Position numbers and translations under genes: made by a program. Below are positions 25,509-33,877 of a stretch of 64,000 bases of DNA, one piece after another. Positions within the stretch are counted from its first letter, which is position 1; every line of letters begins with the position of its first letter. The notes under the pieces are model-generated. The model was not told where the DNA came from and ran no database searches. It saw nothing but the letters and a program-made list of their open reading frames with translations. The stretch is from Streptomyces capitiformicae. Its GTDB lineage: Bacteria; Actinomycetota; Actinomycetes; Streptomycetales; Streptomycetaceae. The stretch is taken from contig NZ_CP022161.1 of NCBI RefSeq assembly GCF_002214185.1, positions 6,517,486-6,581,485 on the forward strand. The letters are read 5' to 3'.

Positions 25509-27365
25509 ATGGGGAGCTTCAGCTGTTCTCCAGGACCATCGCCTGGGCCTGGCCTCTGGGCCGAGGGCTCGCGGACGGGTCGCTATGTTCCGTTGCGCGA
25601 GTACGCGGTGATCGGCGACGGCCGCACCGCCGCCCTGGTCGCACGTGACGGGTCGGTGGACTGGCTGGGCCTGCCCGACCTCGACTCCCCCGCCGTGTTC
25701 GGCGCCCTCCTGGACGCCCCCGGCGGGGGCGGGTTCCGGCTCGAGCCGGTGGTGCCCTACCGGACGGAGCGCCGCTACCTGCCCGGCACCAATGTGCTGG
25801 AGACGACCTTCCTCACCCACACCGGCTCGGTGCGGGTCACCGACGCGCTCACCCTGCACGACGACACCGCACTGACACCGATGCGGGAACTGCTGCGGCG
25901 CGTCGACGGGCTGTCCGGGTCCGTGCCGCTGCGTTGGAGCGTCAAGCCCTGCTTCGCCTACGGCACCCACCGCACACGGCTCGCGCGGCGTGCGGGCGTC
26001 CCGGTGGCGACAGCCGGCAGCAGCGCTCTCGCCGTCTGCGCGTGGGATGCCGGCGAACCCGAATGCCACGGGGGCGTGATCAGCGGCCGATTCGAGCTGC
26101 CACAGGGTCGACGCGCCATGATCGCGATGCCGTTCGCCGAGCAGGAGCCACTCGTCCTGCCCGCCCGCCGCGAGTGCGAGGCGCGCCTGGACGGCACGAG
26201 CGCGGCGTGGCGGAGCTGGGTCGAGGGCCGCCTGTACACGGGGCGGTGGCATCAAGCGGTGATGCGCAGCCTGCTGGTCCTGAAGCTGCTCGTCCATGCC
26301 CCTTCCGGTGCGATCGCCGCCGCAGCGACGACTTCACTGCCGGAGGAGATCGGCGGCGAGCGCAACTGGGACTACCGGTTCTCCTGGGTGCGCGACTCCG
26401 CCTTCACGTTGGCGGCCTTCCTGCGGCTGGGCTGCCCGGCGGAAGCGCACGCCTACTTCTGGTGGCTGATGCACGCCTCCCAGCTCACCCACCCCGACCT
26501 CAAGGTGCTGTACCGGCTGGACGGCGGCCATCGCACCCCTGAGCGGACCCTGCCCTGGGAGGGCTACCGGCGCTCGGGGCCGGTCCGCATCGGCAACGCC
26601 GCGGCCGGCCAGGCACAGCTCGACATCTACGGCGAGCTGGTGCAGACGGCCTGGCTGTACGCTCAGGCCGCGGGACGGCTGGACGCGGACGTCGCGCGAC
26701 GCCTCGTGGAGCTCGCCGACCTGGTCTGTACGAGGTGGCGGCAACCCGATTCGGGCATCTGGGAGGTGCGCAGTACGCCCCGGCACTTCACCCAGTCCAA
26801 GATGATGTGCTGGGTCGCGCTCGACCGCGCCGCCGACCTCGCCCGCCGCGGACTAATCCCCGACCAGCATGTGGACCGCTGGCACGCCGCTCGCGACGAG
26901 ATCACCGCGTTCATCGAGACCCGCTGTTTCTCATCCGCCCGCGACAGCTACGTTCGCGCCGCCGACGGCGAGGATCTGGACGCCGCCGTCCTGCTGGGGC
27001 ACCTCTACGGATACGGCGATGAGCGGCGCATACGGTCCACGATCACCACGCTGGCCCGCTACCTTCGTCACGGGCCGTACGTCGACCGCTATTCGGGAGA
27101 GGACGGACTCGCCGGCGGCGAAGGCGCCTTCCTCGCCTGCTCCTTCTGGCTCGCCGAATCCCTCGCCCGCACCGGCCGCCTTCCCGAGGCGATCGAGCTG
27201 ATGGACGAGCTGGTCGGCCTGGCCAACGACGTCGGCCTCTACAGCGAGGAGATCGACCCTGCCACCGGCGACTTCCTGGGAAACCTTCCCCAGGGACTGA
27301 GCCATCTGGCGCTGATCAGCGCCGCCGGCGCCATCACCGGGGCAAGCAAGGACGCGTCGCGATGA
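25509..27365 (+). CDS. GH15 family glucoamylase/trehalase-like enzyme
   Basis: Cytoplasmic protein of 618 residues with no signal peptide. The N-terminal beta domain starts LREYAVIGDGRTAALVARDG and SVDWLGLPDLDSPAVF. The (alpha/alpha)6 catalytic barrel has GGERNWDYRFSWVRDSAFTL (near 280) and the catalytic-base region SEEIDPATGDFLGNLPQGLS near 580; the acid lies in the GEL or WEVR segments. This architecture is shared with actinobacterial GH15 trehalases (mycobacterial TreH type) and glucodextranases; trehalose is a plausible substrate. It overlaps the next gene by ATGA. Confidence 0.88.
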   Translation: MGSFSCSPGPSPGPGLWAEGSRTGRYVPLREYAVIGDGRTAALVARDGSVDWLGLPDLDSPAVFGALLDAPGGGGFRLEPVVPYRTERRYLPGTNVLETTFLTHTGSVRVTDALTLHDDTALTPMRELLRRVDGLSGSVPLRWSVKPCFAYGTHRTRLARRAGVPVATAGSSALAVCAWDAGEPECHGGVISGRFELPQGRRAMIAMPFAEQEPLVLPARRECEARLDGTSAAWRSWVEGRLYTGRWHQAVMRSLLVLKLLVHAPSGAIAAAATTSLPEEIGGERNWDYRFSWVRDSAFTLAAFLRLGCPAEAHAYFWWLMHASQLTHPDLKVLYRLDGGHRTPERTLPWEGYRRSGPVRIGNAAAGQAQLDIYGELVQTAWLYAQAAGRLDADVARRLVELADLVCTRWRQPDSGIWEVRSTPRHFTQSKMMCWVALDRAADLARRGLIPDQHVDRWHAARDEITAFIETRCFSSARDSYVRAADGEDLDAAVLLGHLYGYGDERRIRSTITTLARYLRHGPYVDRYSGEDGLAGGEGAFLACSFWLAESLARTGRLPEAIELMDELVGLANDVGLYSEEIDPATGDFLGNLPQGLSHLALISAAGAITGASKDASR

Positions 27366-27844
27366 GCGCGTGGTCAGCCGCCGCGGGAGCCTTCGTCGGC
27401 ACACTGGCGCTCACGACGGCGCTGCGCGCTGCCAGTGAGCTGAGCCTGACCCGCATGGACCTGCCTTTCCTGCTCGGCACGGTGGTGACCATCAACCGCA
27501 TCCGCGCGAAGGCCATCGGCTACTTGATGCATTTCCTCAACGGACAGATATTCGGGTTCGTCTACTTCGCCGTCTTCCTCGCCATCGACCACAGCGGCTG
27601 GTGGCTGGGGGCCCTGTTCGGACTCGCACACGGCCTGTTCGCCGGCACGGCACTGGTGAACATCCTGCTGCCGCTCGTCCACCCGCGCATGGGCAGCCCG
27701 CTGACCAGCGCCCCTGACGTGGCCCTGCTCGAACCTCCTGGCTTCCTGATGCGCAACTACGGGCCCGGAACCCCTGTGGTCACCGTCTTGGCCCATGTCG
27801 GCTTCGGAGCGATCGTCGGAGGCTTCACCGCCCTGCCGGCGTGA
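27362..27844 (+). CDS. Conserved membrane protein of unknown function
   Basis: 160 residues, ATGA overlap with the GH15 gene. Four hydrophobic segments: AWSAAAGAFVGTLALTT, IFGFVYFAVFLAIDH, WLGALFGLAHGLFAGTALV and VVTVLAHVGFGAIVGGFTAL. Between them is a cytoplasmic patch TVVTINRIRAKAIGYLMHF. No named family recognised. Translational coupling suggests a shared role with the GH15 enzyme. The last gene of this operon; no clear hairpin follows. Confidence 0.7.
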   Translation: MSAWSAAAGAFVGTLALTTALRAASELSLTRMDLPFLLGTVVTINRIRAKAIGYLMHFLNGQIFGFVYFAVFLAIDHSGWWLGALFGLAHGLFAGTALVNILLPLVHPRMGSPLTSAPDVALLEPPGFLMRNYGPGTPVVTVLAHVGFGAIVGGFTALPA

Positions 27845-28478
27845 GGGCATTCGGTGCGGCCGGACTGGGCCCCCGGAGTCCCACCAAGGCACCTGGCCGA
27901 GGAAGCTCAACCGGACCCGACGGTCCGTGTTACTCGTGTTCGTATCCACGAAACTCCGTTGGGCAGCCTCGGACGTACCCGGTTCCACGACTCGGTTCCA
28001 GATGGCCGACACATCGCGATCACCGTGTCGACGCGGCCCTCGTCCTGCGGCCGGGCCGACGCCTGCGAACCACCCGTACGGAAGGCCCCACAACGCGTCC
28101 AGCACACGCCGCCCGTGGGCTTTCCGGCACGCAGTCTCTCGTCCGGCCCGGCGACCACCTCGCCCTGCCGCTCGTCGTCGTGGTGCTGATGGATCGGCGC
28201 CGCCTGGCTGATCGTCTGGGGCCAGGATCTCCGGATCTGGCCCGGCAGCAGCTTCCCGGCGTTCGGAGGGCGGACGCGGTCATGGTGCGTCGGTCGTCGG
28301 CCTTCCCAACGACCTTGTGAGGAGCGGGGGCAACCGCCGCACCGGCTCGCCCGTACCAGCAGCAGGTCCAACCCGTCCAGGGGGTCTTCTCCCTGCTCTC
28401 TGCTCGGGCTGGCGTCAACTCGGAAGCACATGCCTGCCGGAGTGATCACGGGACGGCCCGTGCCTACCGTGATGTGGC
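27845..28478. other. Gene-free region with repeat copy B
   Basis: Long open frames exist on both strands, but none has coding signatures or a plausible start; they are typical high-GC artefacts. The dispersed repeat lies at 27898-27960. Confidence 0.5.
27898..27960. repeat. Dispersed repeat family 2, copy B
   Basis: CGAGGAAGCTCAACCGGACC, CGACGGTCCGTG, then GTGTTCGTATCCACGAAACT and CCGTT. The left half matches copy D (31816-31848), the right half copies A and C. Confidence 0.7.
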
Positions 28479-29687
28479 ATGCCAACCTTCTTACCGACTT
28501 CGGAGACCGGCAAGCGCGTCGGTCTCGCGGCGCTGGTGGCGGCCATCGTGCTGGCCACCGGCCCGACGGCGACCGCGCAGGCGCCGGACTCCAGCCCTGC
28601 CGTGGACTGCGGCACGCACGACCGGACCCGCCAGGTGCTGCGCAGCCTCACCGACCACCACGGCATCACCGGTGCCGCGGTCCTGGTGGTCGACCCCACC
28701 GCGGGCCAGCCCTGCGGGCGTTGGACCGAGACAGCCGGAACGGCGGATCTGCGCACCGGACGCCCGACGAACACCACCGACCGGCTGCGCGTCGGCAGCG
28801 TCACCAAGACGTTCACCGCGGCACTCGTCCTCCAACTCGTCGCCGAGCACCGCCTCTCGCTGGAAGCCCCCGTCGACCGCTATCTGCCCGGCCTGATCCA
28901 AGGGGACGGCCACGACGGCCGTCTGATCACCGTACGACAACTCCTGCAGCACACCAGTGGATTGCCCGACTATCTCGACGCTCCCGAATGGGAGCATCCC
29001 GAGCGGCTGCGGTACCGCCACTTCGAGCCGCACGACCTCGTCACGCGTGCTCTCGAACTGCCGCGCCCGCAGGGCACCTGGCACTACGCCACCACCAACT
29101 ACCTCGTCCTCGGCATGATCGTCCGCGAGGTCACCGGCCGTACCCCCGAGGCGGAGGTCACCCGCCGCATCATCAAGCCCCTCGGGCTGCACGACACCTA
29201 CTGGCCCGGCGACGACACCCGCATTCGAGGAGCGCACTCCCGCAGCTACTTCACCGACGGCGGCGGCCGGCGCGTCGACGGCACCCCCTGGAACATGACC
29301 TTAGGCGGGGTCGGCGGCGCCCTCGTGTCATCACCGGGCGACCTGACGCGGTTCGCCGCCGCCCTGTTCGACGGCCGCCTGCTGCCCGCGGCCCAGCTCG
29401 CGGAGATGCGACGGACGGTGGAGGTCGACGTCGACCGGCTGTGGCCGGGCGCCCACTACGGGCTGGGCCTGATCTCGACACCGCTGTCCTGCGGCGGGAC
29501 GTGGTGGGGACACGCGGGCACGGTGCCCGGCGGTCACCGGGCGCTGGTGGCCGTCGGTCCCGGCGGCCGGAGCGTCGCCGTCGCCCTGAACGAGGTGCCT
29601 GCCTCGCTCCAGGCCGAGTCCGACTTCCTGGACCTCGTCGACAAGTCCCTCTGCGAGGGCAGGCCTTCCGAAAGGACTTCCGCATGA
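28479..29687 (+). CDS. Secreted serine hydrolase, beta-lactamase/DD-peptidase family
   Basis: 402 residues. The signal peptide is VGLAALVAAIVLATGPTATA (about 12-34). Class C/DD-carboxypeptidase motifs: S107-V-T-K110, Y203-A-T-T-N207 (Y-x-x-N variant), and H-A-G in WWGHAGTVPGG near 344 replacing KTG. This set is typical of Streptomyces R61-type D-alanyl-D-alanine carboxypeptidases and related esterases. Expected to act outside the cell on peptidoglycan stem peptides or esters. Its stop overlaps the next start (ATGA), so it is coupled to an exported peptidase-like hydrolase. Confidence 0.87.
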   Translation: MPTFLPTSETGKRVGLAALVAAIVLATGPTATAQAPDSSPAVDCGTHDRTRQVLRSLTDHHGITGAAVLVVDPTAGQPCGRWTETAGTADLRTGRPTNTTDRLRVGSVTKTFTAALVLQLVAEHRLSLEAPVDRYLPGLIQGDGHDGRLITVRQLLQHTSGLPDYLDAPEWEHPERLRYRHFEPHDLVTRALELPRPQGTWHYATTNYLVLGMIVREVTGRTPEAEVTRRIIKPLGLHDTYWPGDDTRIRGAHSRSYFTDGGGRRVDGTPWNMTLGGVGGALVSSPGDLTRFAAALFDGRLLPAAQLAEMRRTVEVDVDRLWPGAHYGLGLISTPLSCGGTWWGHAGTVPGGHRALVAVGPGGRSVAVALNEVPASLQAESDFLDLVDKSLCEGRPSERTSA

Positions 29688-31387
29688 CTGGCTCCCCCTC
29701 CCCCGGCACACCGTCCGGTGCGGCTTCGTCCCTCACCTCCTCGGCCCGTGCGACTCCTTCTTCCGCCGCCCATCCACCTGCCCCCACCTGCCCCGCAGCC
29801 GCGAGCACGGCCGACCCGCGCGGTTCCGCGACCGACGGCCTGCGCCGGTTTGTGTCGCGCGCCGCGGCAGGGACCGCCCTGTGCCTGGTCGGGGCGCTCG
29901 CCGTCCCCGGGTCGCCCGCCACGGCAGAACCCGCCCGTACGACCGCTGACCCCCTCGCCCACTACTACCGACAGCACCTCGACTGGAAGAGCTGCATGCT
30001 CGGACCCGACGACGAGACCGGCAAGGAACTCCAGCAGGCGGGCGCCCAGTGCGCCGATGTCACCGTCCCGTTGAACTATGACGACCCGGACGGCCGCACG
30101 ATCACCGTCGCGATCTCGCGGATCCGGGCCACCGACACGGCCCACCGCGCGGGCGCGCTGCTGCTCAACGGCGGTGGCCCCGGCGGGCAGACCATCGGCG
30201 ACCCGCCGTGGGTGCGCACGACGATGAAGCAGGTCGGTGAGCGCTACGACGTGGTGGGCGTCGACCCCCGTTTCGTCGGCCGCAGCACGCCGCTGGACTG
30301 CCACTGGCCCACCGGCTCCTTCATACGCGGTGCGGGGACGGACCGTGCGGGGTTCGACCGCGCGGTGGCGTTGGCCAGCGAACTCGCCGATCGTTGCCAG
30401 ACCTCCCAGGGTGACGTCCTGCCATACACCACCACCCGGAACACCGCGCGCGACATGGACGTCATCCGCGCCGCGCTCGGCGAGCGCAGGATCTCCTACC
30501 TCGGCTACTCGTACGGCACCTACCTCGGCCAGGTGTACGCCACGATGTTCCCCGGCCGCACCGACCGCGTCGTACTGGACGGCCTCGTCGCTCCCGGCCG
30601 CTACAACCCCCGGCTGCTGCGCGGCACGGGACCGGCCAACCGGCACGCTCTCAAGGGCTGGGCCACCTGGGCAGCCGCCCGTGACACCGTCCACGGTCTG
30701 GGCCGCACCCCGGGCGAGGTGCTGGCGGCCGTGGACAGCGTCCAGGCGGCAGCCGGACGTACGCCCCTGCTGATCGGCGCCCACCGGGTGGACGAGCATC
30801 TGGTGCCCGTCGTCGTCTTCAGCGGCCTCTCACAGGACAACGACGCCGCCTACGCCGATCTCGCGCAGGCCGTACGGGACATGCGACGCGCCGCCGGCGG
30901 CCACACGGTCACCCCCTCGCCGTGGCTGGCCGAAACGCTCGGCTTCCTGCTGAACGGATCCGACTCCGCATACGGCAGTGTCCAGACAGCGATCCTGTGC
31001 GGGGACGCGTCCGCGCCACGCTCCCCCGAGGTGTACTGGCGCGATGTCCAACGTGCCCGCGCGCAGGACCCGTTGTTCGGTCCCGTCACCCACAACATCG
31101 GGCCGTGCGCGTTCTGGGACCCGCCGCGCGAACGCCCGACCACGGTCCGCGGCGACCTTCCGGCCCTGCTCGTCAACGCGACCGGTGACCCGCGCACCAC
31201 CTACCGGAACGCGCAGACGGTGCGCCGCATGTGGCCCTCCTCCCGCTTGGTCACCCTCCGCGGCGCGGACCAGCACGCCGTGTACGGCGTCTTCGGTAAC
31301 TCCTGCGTCGACGCGACGGTCAACACCTACCTCGCCACCGGCCGCCTGCCCGTTACGGACGTCACCTGCGACCGGTCAACCGGCTGA
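29684..31387 (+). CDS. Secreted alpha/beta hydrolase, tripeptidyl aminopeptidase (TAP/SlpD) family
   Basis: 567 residues from ATG 29684. A long Ser/Pro/Ala N-terminus (about 50 residues) precedes the hydrophobic signal GTALCLVGALAVPGSPATA, so an internal start is possible. Family features: WKSCMLGPDDETG and QCADVTVPLNYDDPDG near the mature N-terminus, GGPGGQT oxyanion loop, nucleophile Ser276 in GYSYGTYLG, Asp near 499 (NATGDPRTTY) and His near 531 (GADQHAVYG). The TAP-like C-terminal lid is present. It should release N-terminal peptides or hydrolyse small esters outside the cell. Confidence 0.87.
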   Translation: MTGSPSPGTPSGAASSLTSSARATPSSAAHPPAPTCPAAASTADPRGSATDGLRRFVSRAAAGTALCLVGALAVPGSPATAEPARTTADPLAHYYRQHLDWKSCMLGPDDETGKELQQAGAQCADVTVPLNYDDPDGRTITVAISRIRATDTAHRAGALLLNGGGPGGQTIGDPPWVRTTMKQVGERYDVVGVDPRFVGRSTPLDCHWPTGSFIRGAGTDRAGFDRAVALASELADRCQTSQGDVLPYTTTRNTARDMDVIRAALGERRISYLGYSYGTYLGQVYATMFPGRTDRVVLDGLVAPGRYNPRLLRGTGPANRHALKGWATWAAARDTVHGLGRTPGEVLAAVDSVQAAAGRTPLLIGAHRVDEHLVPVVVFSGLSQDNDAAYADLAQAVRDMRRAAGGHTVTPSPWLAETLGFLLNGSDSAYGSVQTAILCGDASAPRSPEVYWRDVQRARAQDPLFGPVTHNIGPCAFWDPPRERPTTVRGDLPALLVNATGDPRTTYRNAQTVRRMWPSSRLVTLRGADQHAVYGVFGNSCVDATVNTYLATGRLPVTDVTCDRSTG

Positions 31388-31423
31388 GAGAGACGGCCCG
31401 GCCGCCACTGGCACGGCAGGTTC

Positions 31424-31462
31424 CCGCCTCCACCTCCAGACCTTGTCTGGAGGTGGAGGCGG
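31424..31462 (+). terminator. Very strong hairpin terminator
   Basis: Perfect 18-bp stem, CCGCCTCCACCTCCAGAC (31424-31441) against its reverse complement at 31445-31462, with a 3-base loop CTT, 36 bp after the hydrolase stop. Confidence 0.9.
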
Positions 31463-31539
31463 AGGCGCCGCGAGTACGTCGTACAGCGCGAGGACAGCGC
31501 GTTGGCGGTGGCGGTGTGGTCCGACGGTCGAGGCGCACG

Positions 31540-31704
31540 AGGAGCGGCAGCGCCCACATCCTCGCCGGCATCGTCGAACTCACGCCCGAAGGTGGCGAGC
31601 CGGTGGTCTACAGGGCTGGCGACAGCTTCGTCATGAAGCCGGGCTTTGTCGGTGTCTGGAAGACCATCGAAACCGTACGGAAGATCTACGTGATCGTGAT
31701 GTGA
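31540..31704 (+). pseudogene. Cupin (DUF861-type) C-terminal fragment
   Basis: HILAGIVELTPEGGEPVVYR, AGDSFVMKPGFVGVWKTIET and VRKIYVIVM match the second half of Cupin_3 proteins (AGDxFxxPxGxxGxWxxxExxRKxYVI). The first half with the metal-binding histidines is missing. Confidence 0.8.
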
Positions 31705-31815
31705 GGCCGGTGCTCTGGGTAGCGGTCACGAGGGTGACGTGATGGTGCCGGCCTGATCCGACTCGACATACATGGCCGATCGGCTTCACTTGAATCGCGG
31801 CCCCGTATTTCGCCA

Positions 31816-31848
31816 CGCGAGGAAGCTCAAGCGGACCTGACGGTTGGG
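31816..31848. repeat. Dispersed repeat family 2, copy D (left half)
   Basis: CGCGAGGAAGCTCAAGCGGA then CCTGACGGTTGGG. Shares the left half of copies B and C; the right half has been replaced. Confidence 0.65.
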
Positions 31849-31925
31849 TTGGCACTGAGCCTTTTCACGTCCGGACGAGAGAAGTTGAACGCCGGACTGT
31901 CCGGCGCGGTGACCTCGACGCCCTG

Positions 31926-32693
31926 TCAGCCTGCCAGCCGGGCTTTCCAAATCTCCTCGCTGGGCCATTGCTGGGCCCAGTCAGCGGGGACTTCTGTGTA
32001 GTCCCGGTGTGCGGGCTGGGGTGCCTGGACCTCAATCAGGTCCTCAACGACGAAGCCGGAGGACCGGAGCAGACGAAGCATCTCGCCATGCGGCAGGATG
32101 AACTGCACGTGATTTCCCCAGTCCAGCCGCTTCAGGCCAAATTGTGCGCGAGACAGGGTGGTGGATGCCGACCCTTCGGGCCGTACGCACAGCGCGAACA
32201 GCGGTGAGTAGCGCATGAACACCAGATGGCCTCCAGGAACGAGAAGCCGGGCCGCCTCCGGGATCCACTGATAGGGGTCGCACCACAACGAGGCGCCATA
32301 CTCGCTGATCGCCAAGTCGAACGTGTTGTCGTCGTAGGGAACTTTCTCAGCCTTGCCCAGGACGAGGGGGAAGTCGATGCCGAACTCCGCCTGCATCGCG
32401 CGAGCAGTGGCGAGCTGCTTCTCCGACAGATCGATCCCGACCGGGTGGGCCCCTGCTCTGGCCAGCCAAGCGGAGACGTAGGCAGTACCGCAGCCCAGCT
32501 CAATGGTCCGCATCCCGCCTATGTCGTAGGGAAGTACGGAAACCTGTGACTCAGGGGTGGCCCACAAGCCCCAACGCGGTTCCGCCTGTGACCAGTGATC
32601 GCGGGCGAGCGGCCCGTGCCACGCAGCCGCTTCGTCATCCCAATAGCGTCGGTTCTGCTCCACATGGTCCGTACGGCTGTCATGGGCAGTCAT
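31926..32693 (-). CDS. Class I SAM-dependent methyltransferase
   Basis: 255 residues from ATG 32693, chosen because TAHDSRTDHVEQNRRYWDDE is the typical start of this group; the longer frame adds 28 unlikely residues. Motif I is TIELGCGTAYVSAWLARAG near 61, motif II-like GIDLSEKQLATARAMQ, then KAEKVPYDDNTFDLAIS and LLVPGGHLVFM. The C-terminus FVVEDLIEVQAP with W-A-Q-Q-W-P-S-E-E-I-W is common in Streptomyces Methyltransf_11 proteins of unknown substrate. Stands alone between remnants. Confidence 0.85.
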   Translation of the reverse strand: MTAHDSRTDHVEQNRRYWDDEAAAWHGPLARDHWSQAEPRWGLWATPESQVSVLPYDIGGMRTIELGCGTAYVSAWLARAGAHPVGIDLSEKQLATARAMQAEFGIDFPLVLGKAEKVPYDDNTFDLAISEYGASLWCDPYQWIPEAARLLVPGGHLVFMRYSPLFALCVRPEGSASTTLSRAQFGLKRLDWGNHVQFILPHGEMLRLLRSSGFVVEDLIEVQAPQPAHRDYTEVPADWAQQWPSEEIWKARLAG

Positions 32694-32834
32694 GGAGGCA
32701 TTGGATCGAAGATGCCGATGCCCTGGCAACGGATTTACGGCCTCACCAACGTCCGTCGAGAACCAGTGGCTACACAAAGGTCAGATCACGGAGGCGTGCA
32801 GCAACCGGCACGCCCAGCATTGTCGAAGCCCACT

Positions 32835-33171
32835 GACCACCTGGATGCCGGGGGTCGCGGTCAGAACCACCGCAGTGCTGCTGGTCACCGTCGCGGACGG
32901 CACCGGCTTCCGCCACTGGCCTCGCCCCGGTCACGAAGTCCTCGGGCACCTCGATCCACGGCGAACACGCGCCCCGAGGCGGAAATCGGCAGCTCAAACG
33001 GGCCGTGTTCCTTTCGGTCTTCGCCGCCCTGCACGAGGCGTCCCACGGTCCCGCGCCTACCACGACAAACGCCCGGTCGGGGGGGAAGCCCCACACACAG
33101 GCCTGCCCTCCTCCGCCTCGCCCGTCACCGCACCAGCGTCCTGTTCGCCATGCTCCGCGACGGCACATAGA
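32835..33171 (+). pseudogene. IS110-family transposase, C-terminal remnant
   Basis: Reads MPGVAVRTTAVLLVTVADGT (the helix-hairpin-helix of Transposase_20). After a deletion and frame change it reads SGTSIHGEHAPRGGNRQLKR and AVFLSVFAALHEA, then in a third frame LARHRTSVLFAMLRDGT. This is the IS110 tail, where the catalytic serine lies in the SGT/RGG region. Broken in at least two places. Confidence 0.8.
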
Positions 33172-33271
33172 GGCACCCCCGAATGCCGCGCCCCGCCCTC
33201 GGAGAAGGAAACGGGAAACAGCATCGATCGCCTTGTCCGTCCGGGAGGGGTTGCCGCACTCTCGGCCGGCC

Positions 33272-33565
33272 ACGGGAAGCGAGCGAGAACTCGACCGACA
33301 ACTCGCCCTGGTCGGCCAGGACGCGGTGCGTACGCAGGTCCGGTACGGCGTGCGCCGTGCGCTCGCCCATGCGTCCGCCGGCGAGATCGACCACGCGTGT
33401 GCACTGACGGCACCGCTGCTCGACGGCGTGGCGGCAGTGCGCTCGGCGACCGTCACGACCGATCTTCAGCGTCTCGCCAAGGTCCTTGCCCGCCATGCGG
33501 ATCACCCTTCCGTAAGTCAGCTCGGACCACGGCTCGGCACGCTGTCCCGCTCGTCCACTTCCTGA
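33272..33565 (+). pseudogene. XRE-family regulator, C-terminal fragment
   Basis: VGQDAVRTQVRYGVRRALAH, HACALTAPLLDGVAAVRSAT and VTTDLQRLAKVLARHADHP are the last helical repeats of Streptomyces XRE regulators with TPR-like C-termini. No HTH domain remains. It ends 14 bp before the TIR gene, so a regulator may once have preceded the TIR/NTPase genes. Confidence 0.65.
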
Positions 33566-33578
33566 AGGAGACACCACC

Positions 33579-33877
33579 ATGAAAGAGGTCTTCATCAACT
33601 ACCGCACAGGCGAAGGGGAGAAGACCGCCGCCCTGATCGACCAGGAGTTGTCACGTCGCTTCGGCCCGCAGCACATCTTCCGTGCGTCGAGGTCCATCGC
33701 TCCCGGCGAGGCCTACCCCGACTCCCTGCTCACCGCGCTGCGACACAGAACACCCGACATGTGTCGGGCGACCGGCACTTCTCGGGCAACGGGATGACGT
33801 ACTTCGAGGGCGACAACCACGGCAACGTCCAGCATCGGTTCGGCGAGCCGGATCGGCGCGAGGACGACAGCCGGTGA
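33579..33877 (+). pseudogene. TIR-domain protein, internally deleted
   Basis: A good site (GAAGGAG) precedes ATG 33579. The start MKEVFINYRTGEGEKTAALI, DQELSRRFGPQHIFRASRSI, APGEAYPDSLLTALR is the first half of a bacterial TIR domain (betaA F-I-N-Y-R; the S-I-x-P-G box). The frame then breaks near 33750. A second frame carries GDRHFSGNGMTYFEGDNHGN, VQHRFGEPDRREDD, a C-terminal tail seen in actinobacterial TIR proteins, ending at 33877. The middle with the NADase glutamate is gone. It overlaps the NTPase start by GTGA. Confidence 0.7.

Noticed and set aside
27845..28478. Gene on either strand between the GH15 operon and the serine hydrolase
   Set aside because: All frames checked by eye lack family signatures and plausible starts.
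28430..31387. 985-codon open frame as one giant protein
   Set aside because: Its first 418 codons are an out-of-frame reading of the serine hydrolase gene; the real gene starts at 29684.
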